A stretch of 64,000 nt of DNA from Flavobacteriales bacterium (GCA_019912395.1 JAIOIH010000049.1:62001-126000), one strand, 5' to 3'. Counted from the first letter of the stretch, positions 8,066 through 17,300 are shown. Numbers and translations are program-made. Notes: generated by a model from the letters alone, not told the origin.

Positions 8066-9205
8066 ATGAAATTCTCGACCAAGGCTGTACACGCCGGCGT
8101 GGAACCCGATCCCTCCACCGGCGCCATCATGACCCCGATCTTCCAGACCAGCACCTACGTGCAGGCCGCGCCGGGCGATCACAAGGGCTATGAGTACAGC
8201 CGCACGCACAACCCCACACGCACGGCGTTGCAACATGCACTGGCGGCATTGGAGAATGGAAAGCACGGCCTCTGTTTCGCTTCGGGCATGGCCAGCATCG
8301 ACGCGGTGGTGAAGCTGCTGAAGCCGGGCGATGAGGTGGTGAGCACCAACGATCTCTACGGTGGCACCTATCGCCTCTTCACCAAGATCTTCGAGCCCTA
8401 CGGCATCAAGTTCCAGTTCGTGGACATGGGCGACCCGGCCAACATCGCCGCGGCCATCACCCCGAAGACAAAACTCGTCTGGGTGGAAACGCCCACCAAC
8501 CCCACGTTGCGCATCGTGGACCTCGCCGCCGTGGCGGAGCTGACCAAGGGCAAGGACATCCTGCTCGCCGTTGACAACACCTTCGCCTCGCCCTTCCTCC
8601 AGAACCCCATGGATCTTGGAGCGGATATCGTGATGCACTCGGTGACCAAGTTCCTCGGAGGGCACAGCGACGTGGTGTTGGGTGCGCTGGTGGTGAACGA
8701 CGATGACCTTGCCGAGCGTTTGGCCTTCATCCAGAACAGCTGCGGCGGAACGCCGGGTCCGCAGGATTGCTTCCTTGTACTGCGCGGCATAAAGACACTG
8801 CACCTGCGCATGGAGCGCCATAGCTCCAACGGCCGTGCGATCGCCGAATGGTTAGTGAAGCATCCCAAGGTTGGCCGTGTGTACTGGCCCGGTCTTCCCT
8901 CCCATGCCAACCACGAAGTGGCCAAGCGCCAGATGCGCGATTTCGGTGGCATGATGAGCTTCACGATCAAAGGTGACCACCAAGCCGATGCCACCAAGTT
9001 CCTCAGTTCCTGCCAGCTCTTCACCTTGGCGGAATCACTGGGCGGCGTTGAATCCCTGATGGGCCACCCGGCGAGCATGACGCATGCCAGCATTCCCCGC
9101 GAAGCGCGCATTTTGTCCGGGGTCACCGATTCATTGATCCGCCTCAGCGTGGGGGTGGAGGACCCTCAAGACCTTATCGACGATCTCGCTCAAGCCCTGG
9201 GTTGA
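8066..9205 (+). CDS. Cystathionine gamma-synthase / trans-sulfuration PLP enzyme
   Basis: 379 residues from the ATG at 8066 (the open frame extends 14 codons upstream without another ATG). The Cys/Met metabolism PLP-enzyme family is clear: KAVHAGVEPDPSTGAIMTPIFQTSTYVQ, YEYSRTHNPTRTALQ, FASGMASIDAVV, DNTFASPFLQNP, and the PLP lysine in HSVTKFLGGHSDVVLG. The end SLGGVESLMGHPASMTHASIP and IRLSVGVEDPQDLIDDL is typical. It makes or breaks cystathionine; the synthase and gamma-lyase forms cannot be told apart by eye. A possible -7 element TACTTTCG lies at 8037-8044. Confidence 0.9.
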   Translation: MKFSTKAVHAGVEPDPSTGAIMTPIFQTSTYVQAAPGDHKGYEYSRTHNPTRTALQHALAALENGKHGLCFASGMASIDAVVKLLKPGDEVVSTNDLYGGTYRLFTKIFEPYGIKFQFVDMGDPANIAAAITPKTKLVWVETPTNPTLRIVDLAAVAELTKGKDILLAVDNTFASPFLQNPMDLGADIVMHSVTKFLGGHSDVVLGALVVNDDDLAERLAFIQNSCGGTPGPQDCFLVLRGIKTLHLRMERHSSNGRAIAEWLVKHPKVGRVYWPGLPSHANHEVAKRQMRDFGGMMSFTIKGDHQADATKFLSSCQLFTLAESLGGVESLMGHPASMTHASIPREARILSGVTDSLIRLSVGVEDPQDLIDDLAQALG

Positions 9206-9281
9206 TCCAGCGCGAGCGGTTGGAACCCAAGAGTTCCTGTGCCTTTGCCGAACGGGTCGATCGGAATCGGTGCGTGTTCCG

Positions 9282-9289
9282 TAAATTTG
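9282..9289 (+). promoter_or_regulatory. -7 promoter element of the metalloprotease gene
   Basis: TAAATTTG fits TAnnTTTG and lies 32 bases before the chosen ATG at 9322, which supports that start over the longer open frame beginning at 9202. I see no good -33 TTG at the expected distance. Confidence 0.45.
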
Positions 9290-9321
9290 GGACTCTGCCT
9301 TTGCCCTCACCCATCTTTCGC

Positions 9322-11397
9322 ATGATCCAGAACAGATTTCGGCTTCTCGCTGCCACGCTCCTTCTTTCCTCCCCGATGCTCCATGCGCAGGACGTGGGTT
9401 TCCACTGTGGCGCCAATGAGTTGGACCGGATGGGGACCCTGATCACCGGTCATCCCGAAAGATTGCAGGAGATCGCCCAAGTGGAGGCGCAACTCGAGCA
9501 TTTTACCCAAACGTGGGAACTTGAAGCCCGTGAGGATGGCTACGTCATCCCTGTCGTGTTCCACATCATTCACAATAATGGCTCGGAGAACATCAGCAAT
9601 GAGCAGGTCCATGATGCGGTCCGCGTAATGAACGAGGACTTCAACAAGATGACCCCGGATTGGACGCAGGTGCAGCCGGAATTCTTGAGCTTGGTGGCCG
9701 ATATGGGCATCACCTTCAAGCTGGCCCAGTTGGACCCCGACGGCAATTGCACCAACGGCATCACCCGCACCGTAAGCACGTTGACCAACTCGGGCGACCA
9801 GAACATGAAGAACCTGATCAACTGGCCCCGGAACCGCTACCTGAACGTGTGGGTGGCCGCCAATGCTGGCGGAGCGGCGGGCTATTCGATGTACCCTTCC
9901 AGCGTATCCGGAAGTTGGGGCGCGGCCGCGGACGGTATCGTGGTGTTGAGCACCTATGTGGGTGCCATCGGGACCAGCAGCGAAGGCCGCTCCCATACGT
10001 TGAGCCATGAGGCCGGACACTGGCTGAACCTAAAGCATTGCTGGGGAGACTCCAACGACCCGGGCGTGGCGTCCAACTGTGGAACGGACGACAATGTGGC
10101 GGATACCCCCTTGACGATCGGTTGGACCAATTGCAGCCTTCGGGGCTCCAGTTGCAGTTCCTTGGACAACGTGGAGAACTTCATGGAATACTCCTACTGC
10201 TCCAAAATGTTCACCAATGGCCAAAAGGCACGCGTGCTCGCTGCGCTCAACAGCAGCACGGCCTCCCGCAACAACCTGTGGACCGCATCCAACCTGGCGC
10301 TTACGGGTGTTTCCACGCCGCCGCAGATCTGTAGCGTGCAGTTCAACAGCACGCTGCGCACCATCTGCGCCGGGCAAAGCATCACCTTTACCGATGGCAG
10401 CTATAACGGAGTGACCCAAAGGCAGTGGACTTTCCCCGGAGGGAACCCGGCGAGTTCCACCTCGCCCGATCCCCAGGTCACCTATGACACGCCCGGGCAG
10501 TACAACGTGACGCTCAGCGTGAGCAATGATGCCCAGAGCGAAGAGATCACCGAGCAGCAGTATGTACTGGTCCTTCCCTCCACGGGCATGCCCTTGCCGG
10601 TGGTCGAAGGTTTTGAATCAATGGACCAGCTGCCTTCGGAAAATTGGGAGGTGAATGACATTGACCAGGACGGGAGCTTTCAGCTCAGCAGTTCCGCTGC
10701 ATACAGTGGAACGCAGAGTGTTCGGCTGCTGAACTCTTCAGCCGCTGCAGGGCGAAGGGATGAATTGATCAGCAACACGATCGACATCACCATCGCTCCC
10801 CCGGCGATCCTCAGCTTCCGGTACGCGTTCGCCAAGCGGCTCAATGGCAACAGTGATGCCCTCCGTGTATATGCGAGCCGTGATTGCGGCCTCACCTGGA
10901 GCTTGCGCCGCACCCTGATCGGGGATAACCTCGTTACTGCACCGAACACCGCTGGATCCTTCGTTCCCAACGGGCCGGACCAATGGGCGTATAACGAGCT
11001 GGCACCCATCGGCGGCCTCTTCGAGGTGTCCAACCTGCGGATCAAGTTCGTTTTTGATAGCGATGGCGGCAACAACTTCTGGCTTGATGACATCAACATC
11101 AACGGCGCGTCCGTGGGCATCGATGAGGCCGCGATGACAGCGGGGAACACGGTGCTGGTAGTACCGAACCCGGCACGGGACCGGGCGGTGGTATCCGCGT
11201 ACCTGAAGGAACCAGGGGCCGTAAAGGTTGAGCTGATGGACCTGTTGGGACGACCGGTCCAAGTGATCGACGATGGGACCAAACCTTCCGGCCCCGTCCA
11301 GTGGGAAATGGACCTTGGCTCCTTGCCCAGCGGAATGTACTTTGTGCGTGTGCAGCAGGCCGGTGGGATCCGGGTAGCGAAGTTCACCAAGGAGTAG
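9322..11397 (+). CDS. T9SS-secreted M43-family zinc metalloprotease with PKD domain
   Basis: 691 residues from the ATG that begins a signal peptide (MIQNRFRLLAATLLLSSPMLHAQ). The catalytic domain has IPVVFHIIHNNG near its start and the zinc site HEAGHWLNLKHCWGD, followed by NFMEYSYCSKMFT as the Met-turn, the pattern of cytophagalysin/pappalysin-like M43 peptidases. A PKD-type domain follows (ITFTDGS, WTFPGGNPASSTSPDPQVTYDTPGQYNVTLSV), then a MAM/jelly-roll-like region, and a C-terminal sorting domain (VVPNPARDRAVVSAYL, VELMDLLGRPV, LPSGMYFVRV, AKFTKE). It should be exported by the type IX system and act at the surface or outside the cell. Single gene flanked by non-coding DNA. Confidence 0.9.
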   Translation: MIQNRFRLLAATLLLSSPMLHAQDVGFHCGANELDRMGTLITGHPERLQEIAQVEAQLEHFTQTWELEAREDGYVIPVVFHIIHNNGSENISNEQVHDAVRVMNEDFNKMTPDWTQVQPEFLSLVADMGITFKLAQLDPDGNCTNGITRTVSTLTNSGDQNMKNLINWPRNRYLNVWVAANAGGAAGYSMYPSSVSGSWGAAADGIVVLSTYVGAIGTSSEGRSHTLSHEAGHWLNLKHCWGDSNDPGVASNCGTDDNVADTPLTIGWTNCSLRGSSCSSLDNVENFMEYSYCSKMFTNGQKARVLAALNSSTASRNNLWTASNLALTGVSTPPQICSVQFNSTLRTICAGQSITFTDGSYNGVTQRQWTFPGGNPASSTSPDPQVTYDTPGQYNVTLSVSNDAQSEEITEQQYVLVLPSTGMPLPVVEGFESMDQLPSENWEVNDIDQDGSFQLSSSAAYSGTQSVRLLNSSAAAGRRDELISNTIDITIAPPAILSFRYAFAKRLNGNSDALRVYASRDCGLTWSLRRTLIGDNLVTAPNTAGSFVPNGPDQWAYNELAPIGGLFEVSNLRIKFVFDSDGGNNFWLDDININGASVGIDEAAMTAGNTVLVVPNPARDRAVVSAYLKEPGAVKVELMDLLGRPVQVIDDGTKPSGPVQWEMDLGSLPSGMYFVRVQQAGGIRVAKFTKE

Positions 11398-11730
11398 AAC
11401 CGTGCCATGCCGCAGAGCCCGGACTGAAGCCCTCAGCTCCTGCGCCGACAGGGAAAGGACGACCGGGGGTGGGCGGTGTGTTTCTTCCCTTCCATTGGTG
11501 CTGGAGTGGGAGATGTTCACATGGAACAGTCCAATACCGGGCTGATGGAACCCGGCCGGAATTGCCCTCTCGGGCCAAGCTGAACAGATAATGGAAAACC
11601 AGGCCCGGCCCGACCATGTGCATGGGCGGGGGGCGATGGCACGTTGTTGCGAAAGGGGATGAACACCGGTGCGTGGCAGTGTCCGCTCCCTGTCCCGGCG
11701 ATCCCGGGAAGTTGCATGATCACCGAGCGA
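11398..11730. other. Intergenic region after the metalloprotease
   Basis: 333 bp between convergent genes. It contains no open frame with recognisable features. A short repeat of GATCACCGAGCGATCA near 11720 lies next to the end of the minus-strand gene and could be part of a weak terminator, but there is no T-run. Otherwise I see nothing. Confidence 0.5.
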
Positions 11731-12168
11731 TCACTCCTTGTAACCTACCAGAATGCCCACGCAACCCACGGTGAGCATGTTGTTACCTCCCCTTTCGGCC
11801 TCGGGCACGTCAATGTGAACGGAGAGCTTCTGCGTGGTGGCCACCTTGAAATCGAAGTGATCTTTTGGGCTGTCCGCAGTGCTTTCGAAAAGTGCCTTTC
11901 CGGAAGCGTCGGCGAGCTGCCAGTTCACGTTGCCAAGGATGGGATGGGCGCAAACCAGCAGGCGGTATTCCTGTCCGCTGTAAAAGGTGAGGTCCACTTG
12001 AGCCTCTTCACCGGGGGCCAATTGCGCGGCATTGAAGGTTTCGTTGAACTTGTACGGGGCCATGGAGGGCATGCACTTGTTCTTGGCGAAGCTGCGGCAC
12101 TGCGCGCTCGAAACAGCAGGGAGCGCCAGAATGAACAGTACGGCGAGGATCGAGGTAAGATGCTTCAT
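11731..12168 (-). CDS. Exported protein of unknown function
   Basis: 145 residues with a signal peptide (MKHLTSILAVLFILALPAVSSAQ). The mature protein has several cysteines (CRSFAKNKCMPSM early, VCAHP in the middle, VGCVGILVGYKE at the end) and a repeated beta-strand look, with EEAQVDLTFYSGQEYRLLVC resembling the start of a small beta-sandwich. It starts eight bases after the stop of the upstream lipoprotein gene, so the two are likely one operon. I do not recognise a named family. Confidence 0.75.
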   Translation of the reverse strand: MKHLTSILAVLFILALPAVSSAQCRSFAKNKCMPSMAPYKFNETFNAAQLAPGEEAQVDLTFYSGQEYRLLVCAHPILGNVNWQLADASGKALFESTADSPKDHFDFKVATTQKLSVHIDVPEAERGGNNMLTVGCVGILVGYKE

Positions 12169-12176
12169 GGCCGGTA

Positions 12177-13058
12177 TTAGTTGATGTAGTTGGCGCGAAC
12201 GGTGGCCACTTTCTCGGTGATCGTCTTCAATTGGTCATCGGTGAGGCTGGCCGTGGGCGAGGTTCCCCCTATGGTGGCCACACCGCCCTCCTCGGTCACT
12301 GTGCTGCTGCCGGAGGGTATCGTCACATCAGCGTACAAGGCATTGAGGGCGTCCAGGTCCTTCAGCACCGAGCCAATGGCGGGATCGTCGGGACTGTACG
12401 TCTTCACCAGTTCCATCAGGTCCACCAAGGGCAAGCGCTGCTCCGCGATCCGTTGGCGCAGCTCGGGCGTATCATGCCTGTTGGCCACCTGCGTGGCGAT
12501 GTACAGTCCTTCCACCCAGCCTCCGGCCACCATCAATGCGCTGATGTTGTCGCGCTGGTTTTCCTTCAGGTAGGCATCCACGTGCCAATAGGTCTCGCTG
12601 ATGATGCTCAGGAGCGAATCCCGGTTGTTCCGGTTCTTCTCCAAGCGGCCAACCACCTCCTCGTTGAAGGCGTTGTTCACGTCCAGCTTCTTGGCCAGTT
12701 TCTGGGCGCAACTGGTGTAGAGCATGCTCTCCTGCGTGTTGTTGAACACGCTCGCATAGCTGAGGTCCGCACCGTAGATGCCCAGGTTGAGGGCCTGCTT
12801 GCTGGCCGAGGTGTAATTGTCCACGTTCTTCACATCGTTGAGGATGTTCTTGTCGTAGTCCGCGCCTGCCTTCTTCAGGAGCGCGGCGGTCTCCATGGGC
12901 GAGGGGATGTTGTGGAAAATGTTCCGGGTGCGTTCCGAACGGATCACCGCCGTGGAGTCAGTGGGCACGGTGAGGGTATCCTGCTGCGGTTGGTCGCCGC
13001 CGCACGCAGCAAGCGCCAAGGTCGCAAGAGTGGCACAAAAGAGATGGTTCGGTCGCAT
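12177..13058 (-). CDS. Lipoprotein of unknown function
   Basis: 293 residues from the ATG at 13058, chosen because it starts a lipoprotein signal peptide with the lipobox LALAAC (MRPNHLFCATLATLALAAC). The mature part is mainly alpha-helical, with PSPMETAALLKKAGADYDKNILND, YGADLSYASVF, and a long helical stretch with VGGWVEGLYIATQVA. It resembles a group of Bacteroidota lipoproteins without assigned function. It lies 58 bases downstream of polA on the same strand and is followed by a secreted protein gene eight bases later. Confidence 0.8.
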   Translation of the reverse strand: MRPNHLFCATLATLALAACGGDQPQQDTLTVPTDSTAVIRSERTRNIFHNIPSPMETAALLKKAGADYDKNILNDVKNVDNYTSASKQALNLGIYGADLSYASVFNNTQESMLYTSCAQKLAKKLDVNNAFNEEVVGRLEKNRNNRDSLLSIISETYWHVDAYLKENQRDNISALMVAGGWVEGLYIATQVANRHDTPELRQRIAEQRLPLVDLMELVKTYSPDDPAIGSVLKDLDALNALYADVTIPSGSSTVTEEGGVATIGGTSPTASLTDDQLKTITEKVATVRANYIN

Positions 13059-13116
13059 GATGGGCTGACTTCGATGTGGATGAGCGCGGTAAAGGTGCCC
13101 TCCAAGTGAGGAAGGA

Positions 13117-15990
13117 TCAATGGGCCTCCAACCAGTTTTTCCCCACGCGCATGTCAACAACAAGCGGCACGGCCAGTTCCAGTGCTCCTTCCATCAAGTG
13201 TTTCACCTGTGCTTGCAATGCCTCCGCCTCCTCCAGATGGCAGTCGAACACAAGCTCGTCATGCACTTGCAACAACAGCTTGCTATTCATCCGTTCCGCC
13301 TTCAACCAGGCATGGATCCGGATCATGGCCACCTTGATGATGTCCGCGGCCGTGCCCTGCATGGGGGCGTTGATGGCCACCCGCTCGGCCGCGGCGCGCA
13401 CCGTGTTGTTGCCGCTGGTAATGTCAGGCAGGTACCGGCGCCGGCCCATCAGGGTTTGCACGTAACCGTGTTCGCGGCAAAAGCCGATCATTTCGTCCAT
13501 ATAGCCCTTCACGCCCGGGAACTCAGCAAAATAGCCGGTGATGATCCCCTGCGCTTCAGCGCGCGGAATGCCGAGGTTTTGACTGAGACCGAAGGCCCCT
13601 TGACCGTACGCGATACCGAAGTTCACGGCCTTGGCGCGACTGCGCTGTTCCCGTGTAACTTCATCAAGCGGCGTGTTGAACACCTTGGCAGCCGTGGCCG
13701 CGTGGATGTCCAGCCCTTGGCGGAAGGCCTCCTGCATGTTGGCATCACCGCTCATGTGCGCGATGATGCGCAGCTCGATCTGCGAGTAGTCCGCGCTGAG
13801 CAGTCCGTAGTGCTCATCGCGTGGCACGAACGCCTTGCGGATCTCACGCCCTTTTTCCGTGCGGATGGGGATGTTCTGCAAGTTCGGCTCGTCGCTGCTG
13901 AGGCGGCCCGTGGCGGCGACCGCTTGGCGGTAGTTGGTGTGTACGCGCCCGTCGGTCGGATCAACTGCGAGCGGAAGGGTGTCCACGTAGGTACCCTTCA
14001 ATTTCCGCAGGCTCCTGTAATCCAGGATCAGCGGGATCACGGCGTGCTCGTGTGCCATGGCGCTCAGTACGTCCTCGCTGGTCTGGTACTGTCCGGTCTT
14101 GGTCTTTTTGGGTTTTTCGCCACCGAGCTTCAGCGTTTCAAACAGCACATCGCCCAGCTGCTTCGGCGAATCAATGTTGAATTGCACGCCGGACACCGCA
14201 ATGATCTTGTCCTGCAGCACGATCAGCTCATCGCCCAGTTCCTTGCTGAAAGCGTTCAGCGCTTCCACGTCCAAGCGGATGCCTTCGCGTTCCATGTCCG
14301 CCAGCACGCGTACCAGGGGCATCTCCACTTCGTGGAAGAGCTTCTCCTGTTCCATCTCCTTCAATCGTGGCACCAGCAACTCGTATAACTGCCATGTGAT
14401 GTCGGCATCCTCAGCGGCGTATTCGGCGGCGATCTCCACGGGCACATCCCGCATGCTCTTCTGGTTCCTTCCCTTTGGCCCGATCAGGTCGGTGATGGGC
14501 CGTGGACGATAATGCAAAAGCGTTTCCGCCATGTAGTCCATCCCGTGCCGTAGGTCCGATTCCAACAGGAAATGCGCGAGCATGGTATCGAACTGCGGAC
14601 CTTGAACGCTTAGGTCGTAGCGCTCCATCACCAGCATGTCGTACTTCAGGTTCTGCGCCACCTTGGTGATGTGCCCACTCTCCAGCACCGCACGGAAAAG
14701 GTTCACCACCGCTTGCGCACGCTCCTTGCCCTCGGGTACCGGCACATACCAGCCTTCGTGCGCTTTCCAACTGAACGACAGGCCCACCAGTTCGGCCTTT
14801 CGCACATCGAGGTCGTCCGTCTCCGTATCGAAGCAGAATTCCTTCAAGCCCGCCAGTTCCTTGGCCAAGGCCAACTGTTCCGCCGCCGTGGAGGCGATGC
14901 GGTAATCGTGCGCCACGGTGGACAGGTCGTCCATGGCCGTGGGTCGACTTGTGGCGTCGGTGCTACCGGTGCCTTCAACCTCGGCCTTGGCGCTACTATC
15001 GGCACCGAACATGTCCATCTGGTTCTTCGGCGTCACCTTCCTTCGGCTTGCCTGCTGCGCGGGAACGGCATCCAACTGCGCCTCCTCGCCCAGCACTGTC
15101 TTCAGCAGTGTCCGGAATTCCAGCTCGCTGAACACCTCGCGGATCTTCTCCTCATCCGGCGGGTCCAAGTGCAGGGCCTTGTGGTCCACATCCACCGGAG
15201 CATCCACCAGAATGGTGGCCAGCGCCTTGCTCATGCGCCCTTGCTCCGCGAAGGCGATCACGTTCTCCTTTTGCTTTCCCTTCAGCTGCTCCACACCTTC
15301 CAGCACACCCTCCAGGCTGCCGAACTGCTTCACCAATTTCACGGCGGTCTTCTCGCCGATGCCGGGGATACCGGGAATGTTGTCCACCGCGTCGCCCATC
15401 AGGCCGAGGATGTCGCGCACTTGGTCCGTGTTCTCCAGGTCCCATCGCTCGCAGACTTCCTTTGGGCCGAGCAGCTCCGGGGGTGCGCCGTTGCGGCCCG
15501 GCTTGTACATCAGGATCTTGTCCGTCACCAGTTGGCCGAAGTCCTTGTCCGGCGTTACCATGTAGGTGGTGTAGCCTTCCCGCTCGGCCTTCTTCGCCAG
15601 GGTGCCGATCACGTCGTCGGCCTCGTAGCCGTCGCTTTCGATCACCGGGATGTTGAACGCTTCGATGATGCGGCGGATGTAGGGTACGTTGCTGCGGATA
15701 TCGTCCGGCATCTCCTGTCGGTTGGCCTTGTATTCGGTGTGTACAGCATGCCGCTCGGTGGGTGCGGCCGTGTCGAAGACCACCGCGATGTGCGTCGGCT
15801 TTTCGCGCTTGATCAGGTCCAGCAAGGTGAGCGTGAAGCCGAATGCCGCACTGGTGTTCATGCGCTGGCTGTTCACGCGGGGGCTGCGGATGAAGCTGAA
15901 GTAGGCGCGGTAGATCAAGGCGTAGGCATCCAGCAGGAAGAGGCGCTTGTCCTCGGTGGTACCGTTGGCGTTCTCAAGGGTAAGGGGCAT
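13117..15990 (-). CDS. polA: DNA polymerase I
   Basis: 957 residues from ATG 15990 (the frame is open upstream but starts with MPLTLENANGTTEDKRLFLLDAYALIYRAYFSF, the true beginning). All three domains are present: the N-terminal 5'-3' exonuclease (LLDAYALIYRAYF, ESDGYEADDVIGTLA, GIPGIGEKTAVKL), a 3'-5' exonuclease with the acidic pair in CFDTETDDLD, and the polymerase with ATGRLSSDEPNLQNIPIR, LSADYSQIELRIIAHMSGD, RSRAKAVNFGIAYGQG and LLQVHDELVFDC. The proofreading residues look intact. It acts in Okazaki fragment processing and repair. A lipoprotein operon follows downstream. An unusual hairpin lies in its leader at 16068-16104. Confidence 0.97.
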   Translation of the reverse strand: MPLTLENANGTTEDKRLFLLDAYALIYRAYFSFIRSPRVNSQRMNTSAAFGFTLTLLDLIKREKPTHIAVVFDTAAPTERHAVHTEYKANRQEMPDDIRSNVPYIRRIIEAFNIPVIESDGYEADDVIGTLAKKAEREGYTTYMVTPDKDFGQLVTDKILMYKPGRNGAPPELLGPKEVCERWDLENTDQVRDILGLMGDAVDNIPGIPGIGEKTAVKLVKQFGSLEGVLEGVEQLKGKQKENVIAFAEQGRMSKALATILVDAPVDVDHKALHLDPPDEEKIREVFSELEFRTLLKTVLGEEAQLDAVPAQQASRRKVTPKNQMDMFGADSSAKAEVEGTGSTDATSRPTAMDDLSTVAHDYRIASTAAEQLALAKELAGLKEFCFDTETDDLDVRKAELVGLSFSWKAHEGWYVPVPEGKERAQAVVNLFRAVLESGHITKVAQNLKYDMLVMERYDLSVQGPQFDTMLAHFLLESDLRHGMDYMAETLLHYRPRPITDLIGPKGRNQKSMRDVPVEIAAEYAAEDADITWQLYELLVPRLKEMEQEKLFHEVEMPLVRVLADMEREGIRLDVEALNAFSKELGDELIVLQDKIIAVSGVQFNIDSPKQLGDVLFETLKLGGEKPKKTKTGQYQTSEDVLSAMAHEHAVIPLILDYRSLRKLKGTYVDTLPLAVDPTDGRVHTNYRQAVAATGRLSSDEPNLQNIPIRTEKGREIRKAFVPRDEHYGLLSADYSQIELRIIAHMSGDANMQEAFRQGLDIHAATAAKVFNTPLDEVTREQRSRAKAVNFGIAYGQGAFGLSQNLGIPRAEAQGIITGYFAEFPGVKGYMDEMIGFCREHGYVQTLMGRRRYLPDITSGNNTVRAAAERVAINAPMQGTAADIIKVAMIRIHAWLKAERMNSKLLLQVHDELVFDCHLEEAEALQAQVKHLMEGALELAVPLVVDMRVGKNWLEAH

Positions 15991-16308
15991 GCTCACGGCA
16001 GGGTTCGTGTTGGGGCCGTGAAGGTAGCGGATGACAAGGTGAGCGAAGATCGAAGATGCCAACGAGGTGCGCACAGGACCGGAGAACTGCCGGTCCTGTG
16101 CGCAAACTTCCACCAAACCCCCGCAGTACGGATCCAATGCAATACATTGGCAACGTGGAAAGGATTTTCTTGCCGCTGCTCGCGCCGCGAAGAGGCAAGG
16201 CAGTTCATGCACGGGGGATCGAGCTGGATCGGCCTGAGCGGCCGAAGAAGGTGTGACCGTTGTCCGATGTACATCGAACGCACGCCCCGGTGCCGGGATT
16301 CAGGGTGA
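15991..16308. other. Region between divergent polA and methyltransferase genes
   Basis: 318 bp. It holds the strong hairpin at 16068-16104. On the minus strand a TACCTTCA sequence upstream of polA could be a poor -7 element. Apart from these I see no gene or clear promoter for the plus-strand gene. Confidence 0.5.
16068..16104. repeat. Perfect 15-bp inverted repeat (hairpin) upstream of polA
   Basis: TGCGCACAGGACCGG at 16068-16082 is the exact reverse complement of CCGGTCCTGTGCGCA at 16090-16104, with a 7-base loop. Neither side is followed by a T-run, so it is not a typical intrinsic terminator. It lies 78 bases upstream of the polA start and about 205 bases before the methyltransferase. 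Confidence 0.85.
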
Positions 16309-17043
16309 ATGAGTTGGGCAACATCAAAGCAATGGAACATGGGGATCACACAATTCTTCGCAAGAAAACTGATGAACTATCAGTCGGAAAAATCACTTGC
16401 GTTCAAGATGAGAAAAAAAAGAGCTGAAAGGATCAAGATGTTAATTGTCGAATGTTATCGAAAACACGGTAACGTGAATATTATTGACATTGGTGGGTCG
16501 GTATTGTATTGGAATATTATTCCAACCTCGTTCCTGATGGAAAACAAGGTTCGGATCTCAATAGTCAATCTGCCCTCGGATATGCCATTCCCTGAAGATG
16601 ACCATATATTCAGTTTTCAGGCAGGGGATGGATGCAACTTGGTAAACATCGAGGACGACTCCTTTCATATTGCCCATTCGAATTCAGTGATCGAGCATGT
16701 CGGGGATGATTCAAGGCGGATCATGTTTGCACATGAATTCAGGCGTGTAGCGAGGTCCTACTACCTGCAAACCCCCAATTTCTGGTTCCCGATAGAACCA
16801 CATTTTGCAGCTCCATTTTTTCATTGGCTACCGGAGCAATTGCGAATCAAACTAATCTCAAATTTTGATCTCGGTTATTACAATAAAGCAAAGAACTATC
16901 AAGAAGCGAAGGAAGTAGTGGATAGCTGTAATCTGCTTTCAATGGGAGAACTAAGTACACTATTCCCGAAAGCTGTGATTCATAAGGAAAAGATCGCATT
17001 ATTCACTAAATCACTCGTATTGATCGAGCATAAGGCCGCATGA
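16309..17043 (+). CDS. Class I SAM-dependent methyltransferase-like protein, AT-rich
   Basis: 244 residues from the first ATG (a second ATG at 16339 is possible). The pattern VNIIDIGGSVLYW resembles the SAM-binding motif I and DSFHIAHSNSVIEHVGD the later motif of methyltransferases acting on small molecules or glycans; YYLQTPNFWFPIEPHF also occurs in this group. Base composition is strikingly lower in GC than everything around it (for example 37% over 16441-16500), with codon use to match, so recent transfer is likely. It stands alone with no operon partner. The substrate is unknown; surface polysaccharide or lipid modification would be usual for such genes. Confidence 0.75.
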   Translation: MSWATSKQWNMGITQFFARKLMNYQSEKSLAFKMRKKRAERIKMLIVECYRKHGNVNIIDIGGSVLYWNIIPTSFLMENKVRISIVNLPSDMPFPEDDHIFSFQAGDGCNLVNIEDDSFHIAHSNSVIEHVGDDSRRIMFAHEFRRVARSYYLQTPNFWFPIEPHFAAPFFHWLPEQLRIKLISNFDLGYYNKAKNYQEAKEVVDSCNLLSMGELSTLFPKAVIHKEKIALFTKSLVLIEHKAA

Positions 17044-17243
17044 CCTTTCCTGAAGGGGAATGGGAGGCTGCGAACCGCGATGCGTTGGCGGATGCTTGCC
17101 ATGAGCGGTCTCAAGCTCTGACGGGGCATTGCGCGCAACCCTGGTTCGTTGGGCCAACCTTAACGGCGGAAAAGAAGAGCTCGAAGCTTCGCAACGGAGT
17201 GGGGGAGCTTGGGGTACGACCGGAGTGCCGATCGTCCCCACTG

Positions 17244-17273
17244 TTGTCCATTCCGCATCTATAGCTATATTTG
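17244..17273 (+). promoter_or_regulatory. Promoter of the rimP-nusA-infB operon
   Basis: TTG at 17244-17246 and TATATTTG at 17266-17273 are separated by exactly 19 bases, the preferred spacing of the Bacteroidota -33/-7 promoter. The start site would be near 17279, giving a leader of about 65 bases before the rimP ATG. The -7 element lies inside a 9-bp inverted repeat. Confidence 0.75.
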
Positions 17274-17290
17274 CCGCCGTTTAGATGCGG
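17253..17290. repeat. 9-bp inverted repeat framing the rimP -7 element
   Basis: CCGCATCTA (17253-17261) and TAGATGCGG (17282-17290) are exact reverse complements with a 20-base gap that contains the -7 element. Only the right arm would be transcribed, so this would act as DNA (operator) and not as an RNA hairpin. Confidence 0.7.
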
Positions 17291-17300
17291 TGAAGTGAGG

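Noticed and set aside
14671-16308. Plus-strand ORF of 545 codons antisense to polA
   Set aside because: Low-complexity His/Leu/Arg-rich translation caused by GC-rich codon structure of polA; polA on the other strand has all its motifs.
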